64,000 bases of DNA from Pedobacter panaciterrae. Lineage in GTDB: Bacteria; Bacteroidota; Bacteroidia; Sphingobacteriales; Sphingobacteriaceae. Positions within the stretch are counted from its first letter, which is position 1. Every line of letters starts with the position of its first letter. Location of the stretch: assembly GCF_013204795.1 (NCBI RefSeq), contig NZ_JABMKW010000020.1, forward strand, positions 310,001 to 374,000, read 5' to 3'. Shown here in pieces: positions 27,590 through 36,108 of the stretch. The translations under genes and the position numbers were made by a program. The notes beneath the pieces were generated by a model. That model ran no database searches, was not told the DNA's origin, and worked only from the letters and a program-made list of their open reading frames with translations.

Positions 27590-28498
27590 TTTCTTGTTGT
27601 TAACTACAATTTCAAGCAAGCTATCCATGTTCTTTATTTTTACTTTTTCTGGTGTTTCTTTTATAATTTGATCATCAACGTGCGCATCCTTACATACTGT
27701 AAAAATAGCTGCCGTTTTGGATCTGATCGATTTAATGGTAAATACTCTTTCCTTACCTTCATGAATTACGGAGATATAATCAGATAATACTTTTCGTTTA
27801 CTTTCGGCAACCATCAGTACATCAAAATATCCATCACCAGGGTCGGCATCTGGACTTAACTTTAAATTAGGCCCCAGGCTAGGGATGTTCATGACTTCAA
27901 TCAAGAGGTATTTATCCTCAAAAACCTTGTGGTCTAATTCAATTGTGGCTTTAAAGGGTTTATATGTACTGCAGATTTTATGCAAGGTTTTGAGCGCCAG
28001 CTCAAATTCATCCTCAGGTGTTTTGATATGGTCGGTATTCATCTTCGTTAATTGCTTCATTAGTTTTGGAAAAACACCATATCCAAATGCCTCTATGAAA
28101 AAGAAAGTATCCTCTGGGGCAACTACCTGGCCTACATCAAACTTCTTTAAATGATAATTGTTCCAGGAGCTGACATTTGTATTGTTGTTGTTGCTAATAT
28201 GGAGTGAGGTGGCAATGTTATTTGCAGTACCAAAGGGAAGCAGGGCAATTGGCCTTTTGTATTTTAACTTCTTGTTTAGCAATGTCATAATCATTTTTCT
28301 TATCGTTCCGTCTCCACCGGCAATTGCAATAAATTCCGTTTCTGGTTTAATATTTCCAATTGATTTCTTTTTAGAAGAAGTATAATCGCACTTGTAGCCG
28401 TTAGATTCTATCAATTTAACGATTTCCTTTTTCGAGTATTCACCATCGCCCGCAGTAGGATTATGGATTAATCGGATGAGTTTGCTGGTTTTTTTCAT
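27563..28498 (-). CDS. Diacylglycerol/sphingoid-base kinase family (DAGK catalytic) protein
   Basis: The 311-residue protein has the lipid-kinase catalytic domain: N-P-T-A-G near residue 13, the nucleotide-binding G-G-D-G-T (residues 61-65) and L-P-F-G-T-A-N-N around residue 87. The C-terminal half has the beta-sandwich typical of YegS/LCB5-like kinases. It phosphorylates a lipid hydroxyl, such as diacylglycerol or a sphingoid base; Sphingobacteriaceae make sphingolipids, which makes the second attractive. Its 3' end overlaps the convergent MFS gene by 27 bp. Confidence 0.85.
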   Translation of the reverse strand: MKKTSKLIRLIHNPTAGDGEYSKKEIVKLIESNGYKCDYTSSKKKSIGNIKPETEFIAIAGGDGTIRKMIMTLLNKKLKYKRPIALLPFGTANNIATSLHISNNNNTNVSSWNNYHLKKFDVGQVVAPEDTFFFIEAFGYGVFPKLMKQLTKMNTDHIKTPEDEFELALKTLHKICSTYKPFKATIELDHKVFEDKYLLIEVMNIPSLGPNLKLSPDADPGDGYFDVLMVAESKRKVLSDYISVIHEGKERVFTIKSIRSKTAAIFTVCKDAHVDDQIIKETPEKVKIKNMDSLLEIVVNNKKSVAIVPSK

Positions 28499-28561
28499 AT
28501 AGTTTGAACAATGTTGACATAACTATGGTTTTCATTGTAGTAATTATTTTAAAAAACTATC

Positions 28562-29308
28562 ATGAAAATCCTGATCACAAATGACGACGGTATTTATAGT
28601 CCCGGTATCAGAGCGCTGGCAAACATCGCACTGCGCTTTGGTACAGTTAGAATTGTAGCCCCTGATGTGGAGCAATCATCAATGGGACATGCCATTACAC
28701 ACTCGCGTCCGCTTTCTTATAAAAAATCGCCAATCACATTCGAAAACATTGATGCTTTTAGGGTAAATGGAACACCGGCAGACTGTGTTGCACTTGGTTT
28801 GCATATGTATCCTGATACGGAAGTTGTGCTTTCAGGTATCAATATGGGGCCAAACCTAGGGAACTCTATGTGGCATTCGGGAACTTTGGCCGCTGCTAAA
28901 CAATCGGTTTTACTAGGGGTTAAGGGAATAGCATTAAGTACACCTGTCGGTAAATCGGAGCCCGATTTTGAAAGCCTGGATCCTTTTGTTGAGCAGGCAT
29001 TAACTGTATTGTTAGAAAATACGAATCTTGGGTTATATAATGTGAATTTTCCGCGTAAGCCAAAAGGGCTTCAGTGGACAAGGCAGTCGGTAAGGTTATA
29101 CGATGGAAGCGTGGTTCCGGGGCATGACCCAATGGGCAGAAAGCATTATTGGATTACGGTAAAGCCACTTGAACTGGCAGAAGAGGGGACTGACCGATGG
29201 GCGGTTAAAAATGATTTGGTGTCTATAACTCCTTTAAGGCTTGATTTAACAAATGAAACTGAATTGAAAAGTCATGAGCCGACAGTAATTTTATCAAAAA
29301 CTAATTAA
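28562..29308 (+). CDS. surE: 5'/3'-nucleotidase SurE
   Basis: The 248-residue protein begins with the SurE signature I-L-I-T-N-D-D-G (metal-binding Asp8 and Asp9) and has S-x-x-G-H-A-I-T near residue 42 and the N-G-T-P-A-D-C-V and S-G-I-N-x-G-x-N-L-G motifs. SurE dephosphorylates nucleoside monophosphates and is a stress-survival protein. Length and motifs are complete. It is divergent from the lipid kinase and lies 38 bp before a yfhO-like gene. Confidence 0.93.
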   Translation: MKILITNDDGIYSPGIRALANIALRFGTVRIVAPDVEQSSMGHAITHSRPLSYKKSPITFENIDAFRVNGTPADCVALGLHMYPDTEVVLSGINMGPNLGNSMWHSGTLAAAKQSVLLGVKGIALSTPVGKSEPDFESLDPFVEQALTVLLENTNLGLYNVNFPRKPKGLQWTRQSVRLYDGSVVPGHDPMGRKHYWITVKPLELAEEGTDRWAVKNDLVSITPLRLDLTNETELKSHEPTVILSKTN

Positions 29309-29346
29309 TTCTAGCTCTTGTTTGATATTATTGCTTTCTTTACTGT

Positions 29347-31839
29347 ATGAAGAAATGGTTTCAAGCTAACAGCACACATTTTATTATCATAGGGATATTC
29401 TTTATTCTCTGTTTTGCTTATTTCAGTCCTGCTATGCAGGGTAAGGACCTTTACCAGAGCGATGTGCTTGAAGCCAAAGCAATGGCAAAGGAGATCATGG
29501 ATGTTCGCGCGGAAACAGGAAAAGGGCCATTGTGGACCAATTCTATGTTTGGTGGGATGCCTAGTTTCCAGATCTGGGTATCGAACAGTGGCAGTATAGC
29601 CAACTATGTGATCAATACCTTAAAAATTGTATTTCCGAACCCAATAGATATTGTGCTTTGCTATCTGCTGGGGGCTTATTTTTTATTGAGTACATTAAAA
29701 ATGAAGCCCTGGCTTGCTGCTGCAGGAGCCATAGCCTTTGCTTTTACGTCTTATAATTTCATCTATATTGAAGCCGGCCACAGCAATCAGGCAATGGCAA
29801 TTTCGTTCTTTGCACCTGTATTGGGTTCTATTTTACTCACTTTTAGAGGACGATATTTATTAGGTGGTTTGTTAACTGCTCTTTTTCTTGCCATTGAAAT
29901 CAGATGCAACCACATACAAATGACTTATTATCTGTTCATGTGCCTGCTCATATTGGCAGGTTTTGAACTGTATTATGCAATAGCATCCAAACAGTTAAAG
30001 GCTTTTTTTACGGCTGTAGGATATCTTTTTGCAGGTGTGATTTTAGCCGTTGGTGTAAACGCGGGACAATTATGGACTACCTACGAATATGGAAACGAAT
30101 CTATCCGCGGTAAGGCAAATTTAACCAGAACAACCTCAAAATCAGATAGTGGACTTGGGCGCGATTATGCCTATCTCTGGAGCCAGGGTGTTGGCGAAAT
30201 CTCAACATTCCTTGTTCCAAATATGTATGGGGGTGCTACTCAGATCAAACAATTAGATGAGCATTCTAATGTAGCTAAAGCACTGATAGCAAAGGGCGTT
30301 CCTGAAGATCAGGTTAAAGAGCTCATCCCTCAGCTTGAGCAAGGTTTATTAAGAACTTATTGGGGTGAAAAATCGAGCACTCATGGTCCATGGTATTTTG
30401 GCTGTATTGTGGTCTTTTTATATGTTCTGGGGCTATTTATAGTTAAGGGTAAAATGAAATGGTGGATTTTAACCTCCACATTTCTATTTGTGTTTTTATC
30501 GTTTGGCAAACATTTCCCATTAATCTCTGATCTGTTTTTTGATTACTTCCCGATGTATAACAAGATGCGGGCAGTAGAATCTATATTGGTTATACCGGCA
30601 TTAATTATACCATTGCTGGCATTTGTGGCACTTAAGCAATTCGTAGATGAGAAAGATACGGCAAAAGATTTACCCAAAAAGTTACTTTATTCTCTATATA
30701 TAACAGGCGGTGGCTTAGTGTTATTTATGCTCGCGCCAACCTTGTTTTTTGATTTTAGAGATTCATCGCATCAGGAAATGGTAAATCACCTTGCTGAGGC
30801 TTTTAAGGCTGATCTTAGCTTTGCCAATTCCATAGGGAGTGCCTTGATAGAAGACAGGATATCACTTGCCCGTACGGATGCTTTCAGGTCCTTGATTTTC
30901 ATTTTGCTTGGCTTTGGTGTGTTATGGGCAATATTAAAAGGGAAAGTTAAAGCAAACACCGCATTTATTGTTTTAGGTGTGCTGATACTCGTTGATATGT
31001 GGGGTGTAGACAAAAGATACCTGAACAACAGCAACTTCTATGATAAATCTGTGCTGGATCAAAATTACCAGGCTACTGCAGCTGATCTTCAGATCTTAAA
31101 TGATAAAACACTTGATTATAGGGTTATAGATTTTACAAAAGGTAATCCTTTCTTTGATGCGTCGGCTTCGTATTTCCACAAATCGGTAGGAGGAAGGCAC
31201 TCTGCAAGGCTGCAGCGTTACGACGAATTGATAACGGCGCAATTTAGCGAGAAGATAAATGAGCCCGTATTGGATATGCTAAATACCAAATACGTGATTA
31301 TGGCCGATAAGGCTAGTCCGACGCCTCAGGCCATAGAAAGAAAGACAGCTTTGGGAAATGCTTGGTTCATCAGCAATGTGAGCTACGTTAAAAATGCGGA
31401 TGAAGAGATGAAAGCCATTACCAGCTTTGACCCGAAAACAACGGCAATAGTTGATGAGACTTTTAAATCTCAAATTGGCGATGCAAAATCTTTAACTGAT
31501 ACTACTGCAAAGATTCAACTGACCGAATATCATCCCGATCACCTGGTTTATAAATATAAAAGTGCACAGGATGCTATAGCTGTATTTGCTGAGGTTTGGT
31601 ACGACAAAGGCTGGAATGCTTACTTAGATGGTAATAAAATCCCTTATTTTAGAGCTAATTACATACTTAGAGCAGCCAAATTACCTGCAGGCAGTCACAA
31701 TTTAGAATTTAAGTTTGAACCGACATCTTATCTTGTTGGAGATAAGATATCAATGATTTCTTCTTTAATTCTGGTAATCATTTCAGGTATTGCTGTATTT
31801 TTGCATTTCAGAGCTAAGAAAAAGACTGCTTTGGTATAA
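29347..31839 (+). CDS. YfhO family polytopic membrane protein
   Basis: The 830-residue protein has a dozen or more membrane helices, large extracytoplasmic loops and a C-terminal soluble region (about 580-800) before a final helix. This is the layout of the YfhO family, whose members resemble GT-C glycosyltransferases; Gram-positive YfhO glycosylates teichoic acids with a lipid-linked sugar. The Asp in the first loop (Y-Q-S-D-V-L-E) is in the place where GT-C enzymes carry a catalytic acid. The Bacteroidota role is unknown. It is followed within 20 bp by a DUF4268 gene. Confidence 0.82.
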   Translation: MKKWFQANSTHFIIIGIFFILCFAYFSPAMQGKDLYQSDVLEAKAMAKEIMDVRAETGKGPLWTNSMFGGMPSFQIWVSNSGSIANYVINTLKIVFPNPIDIVLCYLLGAYFLLSTLKMKPWLAAAGAIAFAFTSYNFIYIEAGHSNQAMAISFFAPVLGSILLTFRGRYLLGGLLTALFLAIEIRCNHIQMTYYLFMCLLILAGFELYYAIASKQLKAFFTAVGYLFAGVILAVGVNAGQLWTTYEYGNESIRGKANLTRTTSKSDSGLGRDYAYLWSQGVGEISTFLVPNMYGGATQIKQLDEHSNVAKALIAKGVPEDQVKELIPQLEQGLLRTYWGEKSSTHGPWYFGCIVVFLYVLGLFIVKGKMKWWILTSTFLFVFLSFGKHFPLISDLFFDYFPMYNKMRAVESILVIPALIIPLLAFVALKQFVDEKDTAKDLPKKLLYSLYITGGGLVLFMLAPTLFFDFRDSSHQEMVNHLAEAFKADLSFANSIGSALIEDRISLARTDAFRSLIFILLGFGVLWAILKGKVKANTAFIVLGVLILVDMWGVDKRYLNNSNFYDKSVLDQNYQATAADLQILNDKTLDYRVIDFTKGNPFFDASASYFHKSVGGRHSARLQRYDELITAQFSEKINEPVLDMLNTKYVIMADKASPTPQAIERKTALGNAWFISNVSYVKNADEEMKAITSFDPKTTAIVDETFKSQIGDAKSLTDTTAKIQLTEYHPDHLVYKYKSAQDAIAVFAEVWYDKGWNAYLDGNKIPYFRANYILRAAKLPAGSHNLEFKFEPTSYLVGDKISMISSLILVIISGIAVFLHFRAKKKTALV

Positions 31840-31857
31840 ACCATTAAACGATAAAGA

Positions 31858-32319
31858 TTGTATTCAAAAGATCAGGCTTCGCAGATTAAGCAGGCTTTCT
31901 GGACTGCATATGGGCAGTATATGGCATTGCAACCTTCTGCTGAGGGGTTGCGAATTAACTGGATTAACTATAAGACTGGCATCAAGCATTTGGCCTTCAA
32001 AATGCAGGTTGATAAGAAGTCGGCATGGATAGGGATAGAGTTATCCAATCCTGATTTAACCATACAGCAGCTTTTGTTTGAGCAGTTTGAAGAATATAAG
32101 AAACTGTTAACCGGAATTTTAGGAGAAGAATGGCAGTGGGAATTACATTCGACAGATGAGTACGGCAAAACAGTTTGCAAGATATATACCGTTTTACCTG
32201 GCGTGAGCATATTTAACAAAGAAGACTGGCCTAAGCTGATTTCCTTTTTTAAGCCTCGTATTATAGCGCTGGATGAGTTCTGGAACGATGCGCGTTATGG
32301 TTTTGAGCTATTTAAGTAG
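31858..32319 (+). CDS. DUF4268 domain-containing protein
   Basis: The 153-residue protein starts at a TTG codon (31858); the resulting N-terminus Y-S-K-D-Q-A-S-Q-I-K-Q-A-F-W is the conserved beginning of short Bacteroidota DUF4268 proteins, which supports this rare start. The domain, with W-I-G-I-E-L and an F-E-Q-F motif, resembles nuclease-like folds, but this short form has no known function. It has no signal peptide and is cytoplasmic. It sits 18 bp after the yfhO-like gene. Confidence 0.75.
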   Translation: MYSKDQASQIKQAFWTAYGQYMALQPSAEGLRINWINYKTGIKHLAFKMQVDKKSAWIGIELSNPDLTIQQLLFEQFEEYKKLLTGILGEEWQWELHSTDEYGKTVCKIYTVLPGVSIFNKEDWPKLISFFKPRIIALDEFWNDARYGFELFK

Positions 32320-32326
32320 GCTTTAT

Positions 32327-32698
32327 TTAAAGCTCATCTGATCTTTCGTATCGGGTTTCGCCAGTTAATATCAGTTCGTTGGTGTCTTTATCAATGGTAA
32401 AATCGATATCCATAGCGTGATCATCCGTATAATCTATTGCGGCACACATGGAAAATTCGCTGATCTGATATCCTGCTTTAAATTTGCCTTTTAAGTTGTG
32501 ATCACTAACAAGGGTATCTTTCAGAATCCCGATGTTTTCTATTTTACCTTTACCGTATTCGTAATCCAGAATCAATTTTTCCAGTTCACCTGTTTTGCAT
32601 ATATGATGATGAAGGAGGTGAATAAGCTGTTTGGGATTTTCTTCGGTATCATAGAAAGCCGAAGCGTCTATTTTAGTCTTCCTTGTTATTGCTGGCAT
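32327..32698 (-). CDS. Hypothetical protein, 123 residues
   Basis: I do not recognise a family. The protein has no signal peptide or membrane helix, is acidic toward the C-terminus and contains a His-rich spot (L-L-H-H-H-I near residue 30), followed by mixed beta strands ending in an alternating pattern (M-D-I-D-F-T-I-D-K-D). Base composition and codon use look like the neighbours, the gene has its own ATG and it lies in a convergent position 7 bp from the DUF4268 stop, all consistent with a real small gene. Confidence 0.6.
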   Translation of the reverse strand: MPAITRKTKIDASAFYDTEENPKQLIHLLHHHICKTGELEKLILDYEYGKGKIENIGILKDTLVSDHNLKGKFKAGYQISEFSMCAAIDYTDDHAMDIDFTIDKDTNELILTGETRYERSDEL

Positions 32699-32776
32699 GG
32701 GATGAATATTTTTTTTTAACCTAATACAATATTACTGTTAAATATACGTCTTTATACTGAGAGCGTTAATTTAGAT

Positions 32777-32818
32777 AAGCGGGAATGGTCGGTATGATTA
32801 TTCCCGCTTTCTTTTTTT
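32777..32818. terminator. Stem-loop with T-tract downstream of the AraC-family gene
   Basis: AAGCGGGAA (32777-32785) pairs with TTCCCGCTT (32801-32809), giving a 9-bp stem with a 15-base loop, followed on the + strand by a T-rich run (32808-32818). It lies just after the stop of the leftward AraC-family gene, so it probably ends that transcript even though the T-run is stronger on the other strand. Confidence 0.6.
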
Positions 32819-32838
32819 AAAGCCTTTAGACTTATGTT

Positions 32839-33633
32839 TTAGCGCTTCCCAAAATCGGACGGGCGGATATTTGTAAGTTGAAAAAATGCTTTGCTAAATG
32901 CCGCCAGGCTATTATAGCCAGTAGCATATGCAATCTCGCTGGTTGATTTACTGGTTTGCAGAATCATTTCAATAGCCCTAACCATCCTTAGCAGTTTTAA
33001 ATATTGTAAGAAAGAGATACTCATTACAGATTGAAATAATCTGGAGAGTGTTCTCTCGGCCATACCAAATCTTTTTGCCATATCTTCCAGCGTAAGCTGT
33101 TCATTGTAATGCCTTGCCAGAAAAGCAATAATTGGAAGTAAACGTTCATTGTTTGTGGTTGGTAAAGCTATTGGGAATGCTTTTATACCAAGCTGAGGAA
33201 GTAAGTTCTTTAAAGAAGACAGGAATTGGAAAGGCACCACATTATCCGCAGAAATATTCCCGTTCCATTTCTCAGTAAAGATGATCATTTCCAGTAAAAG
33301 ATTATTGACGGGATAGATGCCCAATTGCTGAAAGAAGGGCTCACTGGTATCACCCTGGTCATAAAAATAGATGTTTCTAATCACTGTAGCCTGATGCCTT
33401 ACTTCAAGATAGTGCGTTAAGCCCAATGGCACCCATACATAATGCCGGGCAGGAATAATATAGCTCACGTTTTTAATGTGTATGAAAGCTACGCCACCCT
33501 GAACGTACGTTAATTGTCCTTTTGTGTGCGAATGGGCCGTTAGCTTGCGCTCTATTTTTTCATGTAAAACGAATATACTATCTGGATTTAAGTCAATTGC
33601 GCTAAGATATTCTGATGTTTTTAAAATATTCAT
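32839..33633 (-). CDS. AraC family transcriptional regulator
   Basis: The 264-residue protein has an N-terminal cupin-like sensing domain (about 20-110, with A-H-S-H-T-K-G-Q-L) and a C-terminal pair of helix-turn-helix motifs (about 165-260) with L-T-L-E-D-M-A-K-R-F-G and I-A-Y-A-T-G-Y-N-S-L-A-A-F-S-K-A-F typical of AraC. ATG 33633 is preferred; a longer start at 33660 adds nine residues. It is divergent from a TolC-EmrA-EmrB-like efflux operon, which it most likely controls in response to the exported compound. Confidence 0.85.
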   Translation of the reverse strand: MNILKTSEYLSAIDLNPDSIFVLHEKIERKLTAHSHTKGQLTYVQGGVAFIHIKNVSYIIPARHYVWVPLGLTHYLEVRHQATVIRNIYFYDQGDTSEPFFQQLGIYPVNNLLLEMIIFTEKWNGNISADNVVPFQFLSSLKNLLPQLGIKAFPIALPTTNNERLLPIIAFLARHYNEQLTLEDMAKRFGMAERTLSRLFQSVMSISFLQYLKLLRMVRAIEMILQTSKSTSEIAYATGYNSLAAFSKAFFQLTNIRPSDFGKR

Positions 33634-33716
33634 TGGCTGTAATGGACAAATAATTGGCAATATAGATAAAATTACAGCTTTGTCATATGGCTAACTTTGT
33701 GCATTCTATAAATTAT

Positions 33717-35042
33717 ATGTATTTCTATAAAAACCATTATGCTCTTATCTTGCTCTCCGTCCTCATTTCCACTACTACCTTAGCACAGCAAGACCTCTCA
33801 GCAAATCATTTGTCGTTAACAGAAGTCTGGAGTAAAGCAGAAACCAATAGTAAAGCCGTCAGGATGCAGGGTTTAAAACTTAACGAATCTGAAGAGGCGA
33901 TAAAAGATGCCAAAGCAGAACGACTACCTGATATTGAGGCCGAAGGGGAGTATGCAAGGGTGAGCAATATGCCTATTTACGACAATGGTCTGTTTCATAC
34001 CCCTTCACAATTTGAAGTGGTTCATACTTCGTATAGTTTTGGTGGCAACGCATACTTTAACCTTTACAACGGGAATAAAACCAACCTGAAGATCAGAGAA
34101 GAAAAAGAAAAGAAGAACCTTTCTGTGGAACAACTAAATTTAACTACTTCTGAAATTAAGTTAAAATCAGCTGCATATTACCTTGATCTGCAGAGGAGTA
34201 AAGTATTTAAAGACTTACTGTTAAAGGATATAAGCGATCAGGAAAAGCAATTAGCAGAGATCAGACAACTCTTTAAAAATGGAGTGATCTTAAAAAGCGA
34301 CGTGCTAAGAGCAGAGCTTAAGTTGTCGCGCCAAAAGATGTCGCTATTACAAATTGATAACGACATCAATATAGCCAACCAAAAGCTGGCAATACTGATT
34401 GGTGAGCAGGATGATTTTAAGATATTGCCCGACTCGCTAACCAGCACTAGTTTAGTTATTAAAAGTTATCCCGAATATTTGGATGAAGCCATAACACACT
34501 CTTATGAACTAAAGATCTCTGAAAAGGAAACTGAATTGAATAAGCTGGAACTGAAAAAAGTAAAGGCCAATGTATCTTTTAAAGTGGGCTTGTTTGCAAA
34601 TTATACCTATTCCTATCCTCAAATTCAATTTTATCCTTACTCTATAGCTATGTATGGGATTGGCTTAAGTGGTATAAAAGCAAGTTTCCCTATCTCAGCA
34701 TTTTACCATAACAAACATAAAACCAAGGCGGCTGAGCTGGCATTTCAGCGACGAGAGGTTGAACACGAAGCAACAACAGATAAAGTTAGACAGGAAGTTA
34801 ACGAAGCCTATTTAAGATATAAAGAAGCCATTACAAGGATTGATGTAGCAAAGCAGAATATAAAGCAAGCGACAGAGAACCTGAGGATCGTTAACAATAC
34901 TTATTTCAACCAGTTATCACTGCTAACTGATCTTTTAGATGCTGATACACAATTGCTGCAAACCAGATTTGATCTTGCAGCAGCGCAGATAGCGGCACAA
35001 TTACAATATTTCCAATTACAAAAAGCAATAGGCAACCTTTAA
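33717..35042 (+). CDS. TolC family outer-membrane efflux protein
   Basis: The protein (441 residues from ATG 33717) starts with a signal peptide ending near T-L-A-Q and has the two repeated long coiled-coil regions of TolC-type channel proteins (about 55-240 and 265-440). A start at 33687 would add ten residues before the signal. It forms the outer-membrane duct of a tripartite pump with the EmrA-like adaptor that starts 1 bp after its stop and the EmrB-like permease after that. Drug or metabolite export is expected. Confidence 0.88.
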   Translation: MYFYKNHYALILLSVLISTTTLAQQDLSANHLSLTEVWSKAETNSKAVRMQGLKLNESEEAIKDAKAERLPDIEAEGEYARVSNMPIYDNGLFHTPSQFEVVHTSYSFGGNAYFNLYNGNKTNLKIREEKEKKNLSVEQLNLTTSEIKLKSAAYYLDLQRSKVFKDLLLKDISDQEKQLAEIRQLFKNGVILKSDVLRAELKLSRQKMSLLQIDNDINIANQKLAILIGEQDDFKILPDSLTSTSLVIKSYPEYLDEAITHSYELKISEKETELNKLELKKVKANVSFKVGLFANYTYSYPQIQFYPYSIAMYGIGLSGIKASFPISAFYHNKHKTKAAELAFQRREVEHEATTDKVRQEVNEAYLRYKEAITRIDVAKQNIKQATENLRIVNNTYFNQLSLLTDLLDADTQLLQTRFDLAAAQIAAQLQYFQLQKAIGNL

Positions 35043-35043
35043 A

Positions 35044-36108
35044 ATGCGAACAAAAAAGAAAAACTATACAAGTACCGATCAGCTCATCACCAAAGTCACG
35101 GCCTGGATTGCAGGCGTTATTGTTCTTGGTTTAATGATCTGGGGAGTAATTTCCTTATTTGACCTTTATAAGTATGAAGAAACCAATGACGCACAAGTAG
35201 AGGAATATATAAACCCTATAACTTCAAGAGTGACAGGTTATATAAGAACAATTAAATACGAAGAAAATCAGGATGTAAAGAAAGGTGATACCTTGCTTGT
35301 TATCGACAACAGTGAGTATAAACTTGGTCAGCAAGAGGCCGAAGCGGCTTTGTTAAATGCACAGGCTCAGATTAAAGTAATGGAAAGCAATGAGCTAACC
35401 ACAACAAAAGCAGCAAGCGTTATGAAATCTCAGATCGCTTCTGCAAAAGCTAAACTTTTAAAGCAACAGCAGGATTATGATCGCTATTCAAAGCTTTTCA
35501 AAGTAGAATCTGCAACACTACAACAATTGGAAAATAGCAAGGCTGCCCTGGATGTAGCAGATGCAGAATACAGATCGGCCCTGAACGGCTATGAAACTTC
35601 GGCATCGAAAGTTAACGACATCAGGTCTCAAAGGGACGTATATCTGGCTGAAATAAAGCGTAGAGAAGCATTATTGGACAGAAACAAGCTTGATGTAGGC
35701 TACACGGTAATTACAGCGCCGTACAATGGAAAGATGGGAAGACGAACCATACAGGAAGGGCAGTTGATCCAGGCCGGACAAACACTGGCATTTATTGTAG
35801 ATCAGGAAGCGGGCAAATGGGTTATTGCCAATTTTAAAGAAACCCAAATTTCGACCATGAAGCTAAATGGCCATGCGGTTATTGAAACTGATGCTTATCC
35901 GGGCGAGGAGTTTCAGGGAACGATTGTTTCCTTATCTCCGGCGACAGGGGCAAGGTTCTCATTACTGCCTCCTGATAATTCTACCGGTAATTTTGTTAAG
36001 GTGGTGCAGCGTATCCCGGTTAAAATTAAGTTAGATGACGATAGGAAAATAACCGATAAGCTAAAGGCAGGTATGAATGCTATTGTTGTAATTGCTAAAA
36101 ACCAATGA
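35044..36108 (+). CDS. HlyD/EmrA-type membrane fusion protein
   Basis: The 354-residue protein has one N-terminal membrane helix (about 17-40), a biotinyl-lipoyl-like half motif (V-T-G-Y-I-R-T-I-K-Y-E-E-N-Q-D-V-K-K-G-D), a long coiled coil (about 95-205) and a C-terminal beta-barrel. It links the inner-membrane permease to the TolC-like channel. Its stop overlaps the ATG of the next gene (36105-36108), so translation is coupled. Length fits EmrA-like adaptors. Confidence 0.9.
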   Translation: MRTKKKNYTSTDQLITKVTAWIAGVIVLGLMIWGVISLFDLYKYEETNDAQVEEYINPITSRVTGYIRTIKYEENQDVKKGDTLLVIDNSEYKLGQQEAEAALLNAQAQIKVMESNELTTTKAASVMKSQIASAKAKLLKQQQDYDRYSKLFKVESATLQQLENSKAALDVADAEYRSALNGYETSASKVNDIRSQRDVYLAEIKRREALLDRNKLDVGYTVITAPYNGKMGRRTIQEGQLIQAGQTLAFIVDQEAGKWVIANFKETQISTMKLNGHAVIETDAYPGEEFQGTIVSLSPATGARFSLLPPDNSTGNFVKVVQRIPVKIKLDDDRKITDKLKAGMNAIVVIAKNQ

